This document shows positions 18,795 to 28,377 of a stretch of 47,135 nt of DNA, one piece after another; position 1 is the stretch's first letter, and every line of letters begins with the position of its first letter. A program made the translations under genes and the position numbers. Under the pieces are notes generated by a model. It did no database searches, was not told where the DNA came from, and saw only the letters and a list, made by a program, of their open reading frames with translations. This DNA comes from Exilispira sp. (GTDB lineage: Bacteria > Spirochaetota > JAAYUW01): contig JAAYUW010000087.1 of the NCBI GenBank assembly GCA_012517545.1, positions 1-47,135 on the forward strand, read 5' to 3'.

Positions 18795-20051
18795 CTAGAA
18801 ACTTAAACCTGTTTGAAGTTGAGTTGATGCGATAGGATTACCATCTTTATCCCACGTAATCTGGTATACTAACGATACAGAAGAAGTATCCCCAACATTC
18901 AAACTAAGAATAAAAAGTATATATGAATTTAATAGCGCATTTGAAGACCAATTCAACAAATCTCCAAAATTTGTTATACCAGATCTTATAAACATCCCTT
19001 CAAGTGATAAAATCTTAAGAACTGATTTATCCAATTTGAGTGAACCTATAAGAGTAAGCGGGCTACTTGAAAAATCACCACGCATCTCAAAATATAAAGA
19101 AAAGATATCCTGACCTATAAGTAGAGATGCGAAAGTTCTCCAGCCAACAGTAGATATTAAAGAATCTAAATATTGAAACTTTGAGTTTCTAACATCATAG
19201 TTTTCATATAGAATATCAAAATATTGGTTTGTAAATTTATCGCCGAAAAGATCAAGTGCAAGTCCCATATACACCAGCTTAAATAAATAAGCATTTACTC
19301 CTATCTCAGTTCCATTTCCTTTATCTAAAATCATGGCCCAATCAGCATATCCGTACATATAAACAGCATCTGACTGAAGAAAAGGAACTTCAAGATCGAG
19401 ACCAATAATATTTACAGTACTGGATGCTGAATTATCTTCAAGATTCATATCCTGTGCCTTTGTTTCCATAGGATCTGAATCAAGAGCATAGGTGAAACCT
19501 ATTTTAATATTTGATAAAATAGGAATCTGTAAGAAAAGCAAGGGCCTTGAATAAAGTCTAAAAGCCATTATATCTGGATCAAGAAGGTTATCGATAAAAG
19601 ATTCAACACCAAGATATGGAAAGTTGAAGATATTACCGTCTAAATCCAGTTCAAAACCAAGTTTTCGTATTTCTGGAAAGTAAAGCATATTTGTATAATT
19701 ATACATTATAAGACCATGACCAAGAACAACATTTTTAAACATACCTATTTGAGAGTAAAGTGGATCTCCTTTAGTACCATAACGAATGTATAAAATTTTA
19801 TTCATCCAATCGGCAAAACTATCCCAATTGTCTGAAACAATATTAAAATTTTCATCAAACATAAAAAAAATATCAAGTCCTATACCAAATTTACCAAATG
19901 ATAAATCAGGTTTAAGGCTAACTGTCTGATATGTTGTACCGTTATAAACTATAGTTCCCAAACCAAGATTAAAACCAAAATCAAAAGAACTTTGAGCAAA
20001 TACTGGAATAGCTAAAAAAAAGATAAGTGATAAAAGCAACAGCTTTCTCAT
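18795..20051 (-). CDS. Outer-membrane beta-barrel-like protein, paralogous to the barrel half of the neighbouring FecR fusion
   Basis: Signal peptide MRKLLLLSLIFFLAIPVFAQ; C-terminal Phe (TQLQTGLSF); YSQIGMFKNVVLGHGLIMYNYTNMLYFPEIRKLGFELDL parallels LKFGQFDDFILGNGMNLYLYSNMYDFPYVRRLGVNMNLL. SD ggagg. Confidence 0.75.
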   Translation of the reverse strand: MRKLLLLSLIFFLAIPVFAQSSFDFGFNLGLGTIVYNGTTYQTVSLKPDLSFGKFGIGLDIFFMFDENFNIVSDNWDSFADWMNKILYIRYGTKGDPLYSQIGMFKNVVLGHGLIMYNYTNMLYFPEIRKLGFELDLDGNIFNFPYLGVESFIDNLLDPDIMAFRLYSRPLLFLQIPILSNIKIGFTYALDSDPMETKAQDMNLEDNSASSTVNIIGLDLEVPFLQSDAVYMYGYADWAMILDKGNGTEIGVNAYLFKLVYMGLALDLFGDKFTNQYFDILYENYDVRNSKFQYLDSLISTVGWRTFASLLIGQDIFSLYFEMRGDFSSSPLTLIGSLKLDKSVLKILSLEGMFIRSGITNFGDLLNWSSNALLNSYILFILSLNVGDTSSVSLVYQITWDKDGNPIASTQLQTGLSF

Positions 20052-20115
20052 AATAATCCTCCAGAATAAAAAAAAAATTTAAAAAAATTTAATTAAAAGT
20101 ATGATTGTCAACAAA

Positions 20116-20144
20116 ATTATAGCACTATATTTTCACAAAATCAA
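20116..20144 (-). promoter_or_regulatory. Sigma-70-type promoter for the two-gene barrel operon
   Basis: On the - strand: TTGATT, 17-bp spacer, TATAAT, about 65 bp upstream of the ATG at 20051. Confidence 0.6.
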
Positions 20145-20398
20145 CAATTCGGCTTATTTTTTTAAATAATTTAGCTACTAATTTGTAAATTAAAATAGAA
20201 TGAATGAGAGTTATTGAAAAATGGGAAAAAAGTATCTTTATGATTTATAGCGTTTTTAAAGCAAGATTCCAGTTTAAAATAAAACAACTTAATATATGTG
20301 AAAAAGCACATAAAATGCCTAAAAATGTCCTGAATGGCAAAAAAGTGCAAAAACTAAGCGGAAAATTTAAGAATTCTACCTTTTAAGAGGAAAATCAA

Positions 20399-21412
20399 TC
20401 ATTGGGAAATTGAATTTATGAAACCAGCTATAAGGTTAAGTGGCAAAATGTAATCCACTATAAATATCTCAATCGCTGATTTTGGCATACCATAAACTAC
20501 TGAACTTCTCTCATCCTGAACAACAGTTATGGCTCCATGATCATGAAGTTTCTTTAAACCAGTTGCACCATCGCTCCCCATACCTGTTAAGAGTATTCCA
20601 CAGGTTTTTTCAGCTTCTGAGACAAAAGATTGAAACATAATATCTATACCAGGACTCACTATTTGTTTTGAAGCATCGGTAAGTTCTATATGATCCCCGG
20701 CAAAAATTAAGTTAAAATTTCCTGGAGCAATATAACAATGTCCACTTTTTATCTTTTCACCATTGATAGCTTCTGTTATCCCATTTGAACAGATACTATT
20801 TAACCTTTGAGCAAAAGCTGTAGTATATCTTGCTGGCATATGTTGTGATATGAATATTGTTGTTTTTGAAAGCCTTTTTACATCTCGCATAATTGTTTCA
20901 ATGGCCTTTGTTCCACCTGTTGATGCACCTATTGCAATATAATCTGTAGTTTTGCTTTCTACAGTTTTAACCTGATTTAGAACGACACAATTATTGTAAA
21001 TGTATCTTATTTTTTTCAATAGAGATGTTTTTAAAAGATCAAAACTAGCTTTAAAACTTTGTTCTGTTGGTTTTTCAATAATATCAACAGCACCCTTTTC
21101 AAGGCACTCAAGTATTCCCTCGTTATCCTGCTTTGCGTAAGATGATATCAAAATAACTGGAATATTATACTTCATCTCATTGATTTTTTCTATAACATAT
21201 AAACCATCACCATCTGGCATTTTAAAATCTGTTAGTATTATATCTGGTTTTATTGCAAATATATTTTTTATTAATTCCTGGCCATTTTTATATACGCCAG
21301 AAACAATAAATTCTTCTTCCTCCTCAAAAATATCGACCAGAACTTTTCTGAAAAAATCAAGATCATCAGCTATTGCAACTTTTATTTTATCTAATTTTTT
21401 AAGCTGTTCCAT
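20399..21412 (-). CDS. cheB: Chemotaxis response regulator protein-glutamate methylesterase
   Basis: REC domain (DDLDFFRKVL, DFKMPDGDGLYVI) and methylesterase IGASTGGTKAIE, SQHMPARYT, YIAPGNFNL, LTGMGSDGATGL. Confidence 0.95.
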   Translation of the reverse strand: MEQLKKLDKIKVAIADDLDFFRKVLVDIFEEEEEFIVSGVYKNGQELIKNIFAIKPDIILTDFKMPDGDGLYVIEKINEMKYNIPVILISSYAKQDNEGILECLEKGAVDIIEKPTEQSFKASFDLLKTSLLKKIRYIYNNCVVLNQVKTVESKTTDYIAIGASTGGTKAIETIMRDVKRLSKTTIFISQHMPARYTTAFAQRLNSICSNGITEAINGEKIKSGHCYIAPGNFNLIFAGDHIELTDASKQIVSPGIDIMFQSFVSEAEKTCGILLTGMGSDGATGLKKLHDHGAITVVQDERSSVVYGMPKSAIEIFIVDYILPLNLIAGFINSISQ

Positions 21413-21684
21413 GTTTTTTAACCTACTTAATTGAGAAGAAAAGAGAATAATAAAAATAAATCACATTCTTTTCTTTAATAAAAATGGATAAATTTTTTTT
21501 GATTAATTTCATGAACTTACATATTCATTCTTTAATATAAGAACCACATATGAGTTAGATGAATAAAAAAAGATTTGAAATAGAAATAAATCAAAATAAT
21601 TCTTCAATAAATTACTATAAAATCAACTATAAAATAATAATTTAAAAAAATATATCTATTATCTAAACTTAAGGCAAATAACTC

Positions 21685-22047
21685 CTACATCAAGGCTTTT
21701 TTAATGGCTGAAATCATTCTCTCTTTTTTAAAAGGTTTGACTATAAAATCCTTTACACCAGCTTTAATGGCTTCAATAATAAGCTGTTGTTGACCCAATG
21801 CGGAGCATATAATAATCTTAGCATTAGGATCAAATTCAAAAATTTTTCTCATCGCTTCAAGGCCATTCATATAAGGCATGGTAATATCCAGAACTATTAT
21901 ATCCGGTCTTAACTCTTTATATTTATTGACAGCTTCTATACCATTTGAGGCTTCACCAATTATTTCAAACCCTTCTTGTTCAAGCATATCTTTTTGCATC
22001 ATTCTCATAAAGGATAGATCATCGGCCAATAATATCTTAACTTTCAT
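21685..22047 (-). CDS. cheY: Chemotaxis response regulator CheY (start MKVKILL)
   Basis: LLADDLSFMR, IIVLDITMPYMNGLEAM, CSALGQQ, FIVKPF. Confidence 0.92.
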   Translation of the reverse strand: MKVKILLADDLSFMRMMQKDMLEQEGFEIIGEASNGIEAVNKYKELRPDIIVLDITMPYMNGLEAMRKIFEFDPNAKIIICSALGQQQLIIEAIKAGVKDFIVKPFKKERMISAIKKALM

Positions 22048-22094
22048 AAATGCCCCCATTGGTTAATAACGTATTACAACAAATTTTGATAAAA

Positions 22095-24452
22095 TCAAGA
22101 TAAATCTAAAATCGAAAGTTCAGTTATTTCAGCGCTTCCATCTTGTTTATCTTTATTATCCTCAGTATTTTCGCTATTTACATTTTCTTTGTTTCCAATT
22201 CTATCATTTTCATTAGAATTTAGATTTTTTTCTGTGAAAGTTTTTTTATTATCTGTTAATACTTCTGGATTCTTGTAGTTTGCAACAATCTCATCATGAA
22301 TTCTGGCAAGATTTGAGTTTTCTTCAATTTTATTCAGAATAGCAGTATTTTTTTTGACAAAATCGTTTACTATCTCTGGAATATCCAGAATCAAAGCAAT
22401 AGAACCATCACCAAGGATAGCAACACCTGATATGCCTTTAATCCTTTTAAAAACATCATCAAGTGATTGAACTACTATATCCTGCTCTCCCACAAGATCA
22501 TCGATAAGAATGCATACTTTTCTTCTATTGTATCTTACTATTACAATGTATACTAGATCTTCTTCCAGTTTAATCTTCTTTCCTTTTCCTACAAGTTCTG
22601 AAAGATACATAACTGAATATACTTCATTTCTATATTGCAAAATATCATAGTTATCCAGTTGTTCTATGCTTGAAAATGGAATCCTATCTGTCTGTTCAAT
22701 ATTAAATATTGGAATAGCATAAAAAGAATCACAGGATTTTACCATAAGGACTTCCAATATTGTTAAAGTCAAAGGCAATATAAGTTTAATAGAAGTCCCA
22801 ATATTCTTTTCCGTGGTCACTTCTATTCTTCCTCTTAACCTGGTAATATGATCTTTTACAACATCAAGGCCAACACCCCTTCCGGATAAAGTTGTAATCT
22901 CATCCTTGGTTGAAAACCCTGGTTTAAAAAGATAATCTATTAGTTCATTCTGACTCAGTGCGTCAACATTAACGTCAGAATATAGTTTTTTGACCTTGCT
23001 TGCTATTTTATCATAATTCAATCCTGCGCCATCATCAGAAACTTCTATAATAATATTTGATCCTTCCTGATATGCTCCAAGTGTTATCTTTCCCCTTGGT
23101 GGTTTTCCTTTTGCTATCCTTTCATTTTTCGATTCTATACCGTGATCTATGGCATTTCTAATAAGGTGCGTGATAGGGTCCTGGATCTCTTCTATAACCT
23201 TTTTATCTATCTCTGTATCTGCACCTAAAATTATAAAATCGACATCTTTGTTTAGTTTTGCAGCTATATCTCTTACGACTCTAGGGAATTTATTAAATAC
23301 AATGCTAACAGGTATCATTCGCAGTTGCATTATAATAGTTTGAAGTTCATCGGAGATTCTAAAAAGCTCCCCTTGAGCTTCTTCCATCTTTTGAATAATG
23401 AAATTGATAGATTCACCACCTCTTAAATACTCAAGGATTTGTTCAAATTTGGCTCTATTTGTTATTATCTCTCCAGCTGATCTTCCAAGAGCATCGAGTT
23501 TTTCGATATCAATTCGTAATGTAGAATTTGAAGATTTTTTAAGAATGTTTAATGATTCATCTGAGTTAACTTTTGAGTTAGATATCGATACTTCAGTTTC
23601 TTCATCTTCCCTGGAATGCTCAATCTGCTTTATTTCAGATATTCTAACAGATTTTATCTCATCAACTTTAAATAGATTGTAAAAATCTTCATTTTTATAA
23701 TCGCCCGTAACTTTTATGATAAATGAAATAGTATCATAATGTGAGTCATCCTGATCTTCTTCTATATCCGGAATAGTTTTAATAACTTCAACCGATGAAC
23801 GAAGATTATTATAGACAAGGTACATCCTTGGGTATTTCATGATGCAATTATCAATAACTTTTACTTCTACAAGCAGGTATGTGGCTTTCTCACTTTCTAT
23901 AAGATGAGTCTCAAAATCCGAAAGGATAAATTGCTGTTTAATATTTGCAAAATCGATCGGTTTCCCAAATGAAATCTCAAGATCATCAAGCAAGAAACTT
24001 TCTTCTTTTTCCTTTTTTTCTTGTTCTGATATTGATGACTTTTTTTCTATTTTACCTCCACCCTGTATAGATAAATAAGCTTGTTTAAGTTTATCAATAA
24101 TATCTGTCTCTGTTATCTCTTCTGATGTCGCAGATATTGAATTTAAAGAATCATTTATAAAATCTATCGCTTTTAAGATAATGTTGATCGTTTCATTGGA
24201 TATTGGTAGTTTCTTTTTTCTGAAATTGTCAAATAAATCTTCAAGAATATGGGAAATTTCCATTATAGTTGAAAAACCTAAAAGACCAGCTTCACTTTTG
24301 AGAGAATGCATTATTCGAAAAAGTTCATTTATAGTTGATTCATTTGTAGGATCTTTTTCAAGATATAGTATAAGTTGATTAGCACTCTCTACAAACTCAA
24401 AAGCTTCTTCAAGAAAGGCTTTTTTGTATTTATCATCCAGCATTTTGGTCAT
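22095..24452 (-). CDS. cheA: Chemotaxis histidine kinase CheA
   Basis: P1 H-box RIMHSLKSEAGLLGF; QLRMIPVSIVFNKFPRVVRDIA; NAIDHGIES; DDGAGL; GRGVGLDVV; CheW-like C-terminal domain. Confidence 0.95.
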   Translation of the reverse strand: MTKMLDDKYKKAFLEEAFEFVESANQLILYLEKDPTNESTINELFRIMHSLKSEAGLLGFSTIMEISHILEDLFDNFRKKKLPISNETINIILKAIDFINDSLNSISATSEEITETDIIDKLKQAYLSIQGGGKIEKKSSISEQEKKEKEESFLLDDLEISFGKPIDFANIKQQFILSDFETHLIESEKATYLLVEVKVIDNCIMKYPRMYLVYNNLRSSVEVIKTIPDIEEDQDDSHYDTISFIIKVTGDYKNEDFYNLFKVDEIKSVRISEIKQIEHSREDEETEVSISNSKVNSDESLNILKKSSNSTLRIDIEKLDALGRSAGEIITNRAKFEQILEYLRGGESINFIIQKMEEAQGELFRISDELQTIIMQLRMIPVSIVFNKFPRVVRDIAAKLNKDVDFIILGADTEIDKKVIEEIQDPITHLIRNAIDHGIESKNERIAKGKPPRGKITLGAYQEGSNIIIEVSDDGAGLNYDKIASKVKKLYSDVNVDALSQNELIDYLFKPGFSTKDEITTLSGRGVGLDVVKDHITRLRGRIEVTTEKNIGTSIKLILPLTLTILEVLMVKSCDSFYAIPIFNIEQTDRIPFSSIEQLDNYDILQYRNEVYSVMYLSELVGKGKKIKLEEDLVYIVIVRYNRRKVCILIDDLVGEQDIVVQSLDDVFKRIKGISGVAILGDGSIALILDIPEIVNDFVKKNTAILNKIEENSNLARIHDEIVANYKNPEVLTDNKKTFTEKNLNSNENDRIGNKENVNSENTEDNKDKQDGSAEITELSILDLS

Positions 24453-24642
24453 CCTGAAATTTATTGTAACCTATAATCTTTTCTTTATTTTACCTTAATA
24501 TTTAAATTATAAAACATTTTATTATAATATTCGATTAAAATTTTTTAAATTTTTATCCATTTTTAAATATTATAAAATATTCTTCCAAAATATCCACAAC
24601 TTTTAAAGGATAAAAAAGGGAACAAAACTTAAAAATCGAGCT

Positions 24643-25146
24643 CTACAAAACAATTTGAGTTCCATCGAAGCATTTAACAAACAATGAACCATCTTTCAAA
24701 TTAAAAAATACTGTTCTGCCAAAGGAACCAAGTACATTTTCTGCTTTTATTTTTATATTATTTTCTATTAATAATTTTCGACATATCAGGACATTTTCCT
24801 TACCAATATCGGGAATTATAGAATCCTGTGATGCAAAATAGATTTTTGCTCCACCTACAAGCTTGGCAGTAAGATTAGACATCTTATAACCTTTTATCTT
24901 AAAAAGTTCAATACCTTTAGAAATAGCATAATCTGCATATTTAAAATTATTGGATTTATGATTAATGGCTTTTGGCAGCATAATATGTGAAAGCCAGCCA
25001 AATCCGTCAACTTCTGAGTAAATGGCAATTGCAACACATGAACCAACAATAGTTTTTAATACCTTTGGTGAATAATCATATTTTGCATCACCTATAGAAA
25101 CATAAATGGTATTGGAATAAGCATTTTCTATATCATTTTTATCCAT
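24643..25146 (-). CDS. cheD: Chemoreceptor glutamine deamidase CheD
   Basis: VGSCVAIAIYSEVDGFGWLSHIMLP, AKLVGGAKIY, LGSFGRTVFFNLKDG. Confidence 0.92.
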   Translation of the reverse strand: MDKNDIENAYSNTIYVSIGDAKYDYSPKVLKTIVGSCVAIAIYSEVDGFGWLSHIMLPKAINHKSNNFKYADYAISKGIELFKIKGYKMSNLTAKLVGGAKIYFASQDSIIPDIGKENVLICRKLLIENNIKIKAENVLGSFGRTVFFNLKDGSLFVKCFDGTQIVL

Positions 25147-25169
25147 AATAAACTTTAACTATAAAATTT

Positions 25170-25799
25170 TTATTCTGAACCGAGATTTAGATAATTAACA
25201 TACTTTGGAACAAAGAGAAAATATCCTTCTATATTCTCTATTAAAAATTTAGAAATATATATTTCAAGGGAATCATCTGAATTTGTTTGATCTATTACTA
25301 TTTCATTTATAACAGAGTCTCTATAAGAATAAGATATAACTGGTACTGATGTAAATATAGGTTTCTGAATAAAATTTGATATGGCTGAAACAAAAGTCAT
25401 TGCAAAAATTGAAGCAACTGATTCAATGCATGATGATACTTCTGGTAAAAGATATCCTTTTTTTTCTTCAATATTTTCAATATTTTTTTGAGTAAGCAAA
25501 TTATAGAGATTTTTAGCACCAGCATTTGATATTAATATAGCTATTTTACCCTGTATTTCATTTTCTATCTCAAATATCACCGATATTGCAGTATCTTCCT
25601 CATTACCAATCAACATAGGCAGTTCTGTTATATCTATCATTGATTTTACCATATTATTTATAATAATTGGCTGGTTAAACATATCCTGAAGCTTGCCTGC
25701 AATCTCAACAGTAGCGACATCAATAAAATGATCTATCATCTGAGATAATATATCTTCTTTTTCATTATTTTTCTTTTTAAAAAATTTAAAAAATTTCAT
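25170..25799 (-). CDS. CheC/CheX-fold protein lacking canonical phosphatase Asn residues (start MKFFKFF at 25799; track ORF extends to a TTG at 25916)
   Basis: Two helix repeats VATVEIAGKLQDMFNQPIII...ITELPML and LPEVSSCIESVASIFAMTFVSAISNFIQKP; adjacent to cheD; SD ggag 7 nt before ATG 25799. Confidence 0.7.
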   Translation of the reverse strand: MKFFKFFKKKNNEKEDILSQMIDHFIDVATVEIAGKLQDMFNQPIIINNMVKSMIDITELPMLIGNEEDTAISVIFEIENEIQGKIAILISNAGAKNLYNLLTQKNIENIEEKKGYLLPEVSSCIESVASIFAMTFVSAISNFIQKPIFTSVPVISYSYRDSVINEIVIDQTNSDDSLEIYISKFLIENIEGYFLFVPKYVNYLNLGSE

Positions 25800-26171
25800 G
25801 GTTAAGCTCCAATCTAAGATATTTCCTATTTTTGGTTTATCGGAACTACCTAAGTCTATTAAGTATCTCTTTGAAATGACATCTTGAAGCTCTTTACTAA
25901 ATAAGTTCCTCTGCAACCAACAAAAACATTAAAAGATTAGTTATGATTCATAATTTTACAACAATATATAACAATCTATCGAATAATACATAAATTTGGA
26001 TAGAGTTTGTTACTTTATATAACGCTCTTCCCTGTTTATGCCAGTACAAAGTCTAAAGAGTGATCATTATATCATAAATTTTTGCTTTTCACATATATAA
26101 ATAAGATTTTTCATTTGAAATCTAGTTTTTAAACTTACTGCCAATGCAAAAAACTAAGAGCCTATTCGTAT

Positions 26172-26984
26172 CTATTCCTTATAATACACAGAACTATTTT
26201 CTATCTTTAGATATTTAAAATTATCTGAAATGGCATATAATGTTTCTGCATGTCCTATAAAAAAAAATCCTCCTGAAATTAAAGAATTGTAAAAATTTTT
26301 TACAATTTGTTTTTGTATATCTCTGCTAAAATATATCATAACATTTCTACAAAATATTATGTCAAGCTCCGTGGGGAAAATATCTGTAAGAAGATTATGC
26401 TTTTTAAAGGTTATTCTATTTTTAAGGTTTTTATCAATATGATACTTATCATCTGTATCTTTATAAAAATACTTTTCCATGATTTCTGGTTTAACATATT
26501 TTAATTTTCTTTCAGGATAGATACCTGTTTTTGCAGCTTCGATGACATCCGAATTGATATCAGTGGCTAAAATATCGACCTTGGAATAAAAGCCAAGTTC
26601 CTTTGCAACAATTGCAATTGAATAGGGTTCTTCACCAGTAGAACATCCTGCACTCCATATTCTCGCAAAACCTTTTCTATTTATAATAAGTGGTAAAATG
26701 ACCGAGGACAATGCTTCAAGCTGAGTTTCCGATCTAAAAAAATATGTTTCGTTTGTAGATATTACATTTAAGAAATATTGGACTTCATCTTTATGTGATA
26801 AGAGGTAATCGTAATAATCTTCGTAACTTTTAATATTCAGTGCATTTAGCCTTTTTCGAAGCCTATTTGATAAAAGAACGACCTTTGATTCCTTCATATA
26901 AATGCCACAAAGCTGATAGATAAGCTTTGTAAACTTTTCAAATAATTCACGAGAAATAAGTTCTTCCACTGTTGTTTCATTCAT
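26172..26984 (-). CDS. cheR: Chemotaxis protein methyltransferase CheR
   Basis: NETYFFR, RIWSAGCSTGEEPYSIAI, ILATDINSDVIEAAKTGIY, DIIFCRNVMIYF. Confidence 0.95.
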   Translation of the reverse strand: MNETTVEELISRELFEKFTKLIYQLCGIYMKESKVVLLSNRLRKRLNALNIKSYEDYYDYLLSHKDEVQYFLNVISTNETYFFRSETQLEALSSVILPLIINRKGFARIWSAGCSTGEEPYSIAIVAKELGFYSKVDILATDINSDVIEAAKTGIYPERKLKYVKPEIMEKYFYKDTDDKYHIDKNLKNRITFKKHNLLTDIFPTELDIIFCRNVMIYFSRDIQKQIVKNFYNSLISGGFFFIGHAETLYAISDNFKYLKIENSSVYYKE

Positions 26985-27448
26985 CTTTTTTCGATTATTT
27001 CTTCTTCTTTCTCCGTAAAAATAAGCCTTTCAATATTTAAAATTATAATTAATTTTTCATTCACCTTCCCTATACAGAGTATAAAATCAGATTTAATACC
27101 AGAGACTGTAGGCAAAGAAGGTTCTATCTGAGAACGATTTAAAGTAATAACCTCTGAAACAGTATCAACAATAAAGCCAAATTTTCTATTGTTTAAAGCA
27201 ACGATTATTATCCTGGTCTTATTTGTGTATTCAACCTGTTCAGCCCCGAATCTTTTCCTTAAGTCAAGTATAGGTATTACCGAACCTCTAAGATTTATTA
27301 CTCCTTCTACAAAAGGTGGAGAGTTAGGAATCCTTGTGGGAACCATATATTTCTCGATATAATCGACATATGATATCGGGATGGCATAAGTTACTTTACC
27401 TATAGTAAATAGAATTATTTGAAGTTCATTAATTTTATTCAAATCCAT
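26981..27448 (-). CDS. cheW: Chemotaxis coupling protein CheW
   Basis: FTIGKVTYAIPISYVDYIEKYMVPTRIPNSPPFVEGVINLRGSVIPILDLRKRFG. Confidence 0.95.
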   Translation of the reverse strand: MDLNKINELQIILFTIGKVTYAIPISYVDYIEKYMVPTRIPNSPPFVEGVINLRGSVIPILDLRKRFGAEQVEYTNKTRIIIVALNNRKFGFIVDTVSEVITLNRSQIEPSLPTVSGIKSDFILCIGKVNEKLIIILNIERLIFTEKEEEIIEKR

Positions 27449-28297
27449 TTACTTCTCCTCTGCTTTTTTTATTTCCCTTTTTAATGTATTATATATATCT
27501 TTTGCTTCAACTAAAACTTTTTTATCTGGATCATTTAAAAGATTGTAAATCTTTTGTAAAACAAGTTCTTTATCATTTTTATTCAAAATTTTTAATGCAT
27601 AAAGTCTAACATCAGAAGATTCATCTTCAAGATATTTAACACAAATTTCGCTACCTTTTTCACAGAAATTATCATTTAATAGATTTAAAACTGTAAGTTT
27701 TACATTTTTTGAAGAATTCAATAAAAAGCTAAAAAGATCAGCAAATACCATATTTCCATAACTTTTTGCAAGAAGTTTCAAAATAAACATCACATTTTCT
27801 TCTATTTTTTCATTCTTTATAAATCTGACAAGTATGGAGTATGCAATTCGATGGTCCTTCTTTATTAAAGCTTGTGCTGCACTTTGTTGCGTATATATAT
27901 TACTTGAATGAAAAAGCCTTTGCATAAGTTCAGCAAATGAAAGATTTAAAGTTGATTCATCAATTTTATATTCTTTTATTAATTTCTTATTTGTATCTCC
28001 AAGCTTTTCCTTGACAGAATTATCAAGTTTTATAAATATGTCAGAAAAATTGTTCTTAAAAAGCTGAATTTTATATTGATCTTCAATAGCAATATCATAT
28101 TCCAGCCTGGTTTTCGAGTTAGATAATACTGAAAAAGCCTTACTTATAGTTTTAAACATCTCTATTGCAGATGGATCCTTATTTCTATCTGGATGAAATT
28201 TGAAAACAAGTTTTCGATATGCTTTTTTAATCTCTTCAGTTGACGAATCAGGAGTAACATTAAGTATTGAATAGTAATCCTGAATTATCTCATTCAT
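27449..28297 (-). CDS. J-domain protein with HEAT-like C-terminal repeats (start MNEIIQDYY after aaggagg)
   Basis: DYYSILNVTPDSSTEEIKKAYRKLVFKFHPDRNKD (HPD) followed by HEAT-like SSDVRLYALKILNKNDKELVLQKIYNLLNDPDKKVLVEAKDIYNTLK. Confidence 0.85.
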   Translation of the reverse strand: MNEIIQDYYSILNVTPDSSTEEIKKAYRKLVFKFHPDRNKDPSAIEMFKTISKAFSVLSNSKTRLEYDIAIEDQYKIQLFKNNFSDIFIKLDNSVKEKLGDTNKKLIKEYKIDESTLNLSFAELMQRLFHSSNIYTQQSAAQALIKKDHRIAYSILVRFIKNEKIEENVMFILKLLAKSYGNMVFADLFSFLLNSSKNVKLTVLNLLNDNFCEKGSEICVKYLEDESSDVRLYALKILNKNDKELVLQKIYNLLNDPDKKVLVEAKDIYNTLKREIKKAEEK

Positions 28298-28377
28298 CTT
28301 CTCCTCCTTGAATAAAGATGAAAACTTTTCACTTTTTAGAATCAACAGGAGCTAGATTTTTCAAATGTGATATAAAA

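Noticed and set aside
22055-22080. ggttaataacgtat upstream of cheY resembling the element end
   Set aside because: About 9-10 bp match in AT-rich DNA is plausible by chance, and no partner repeat is visible.
25800-25916. N-terminal extension of the CheC-like ORF
   Set aside because: TTG start with weak context, whereas ATG 25799 has ggag at good spacing and matches the fold start; extension kept only as an alternative.
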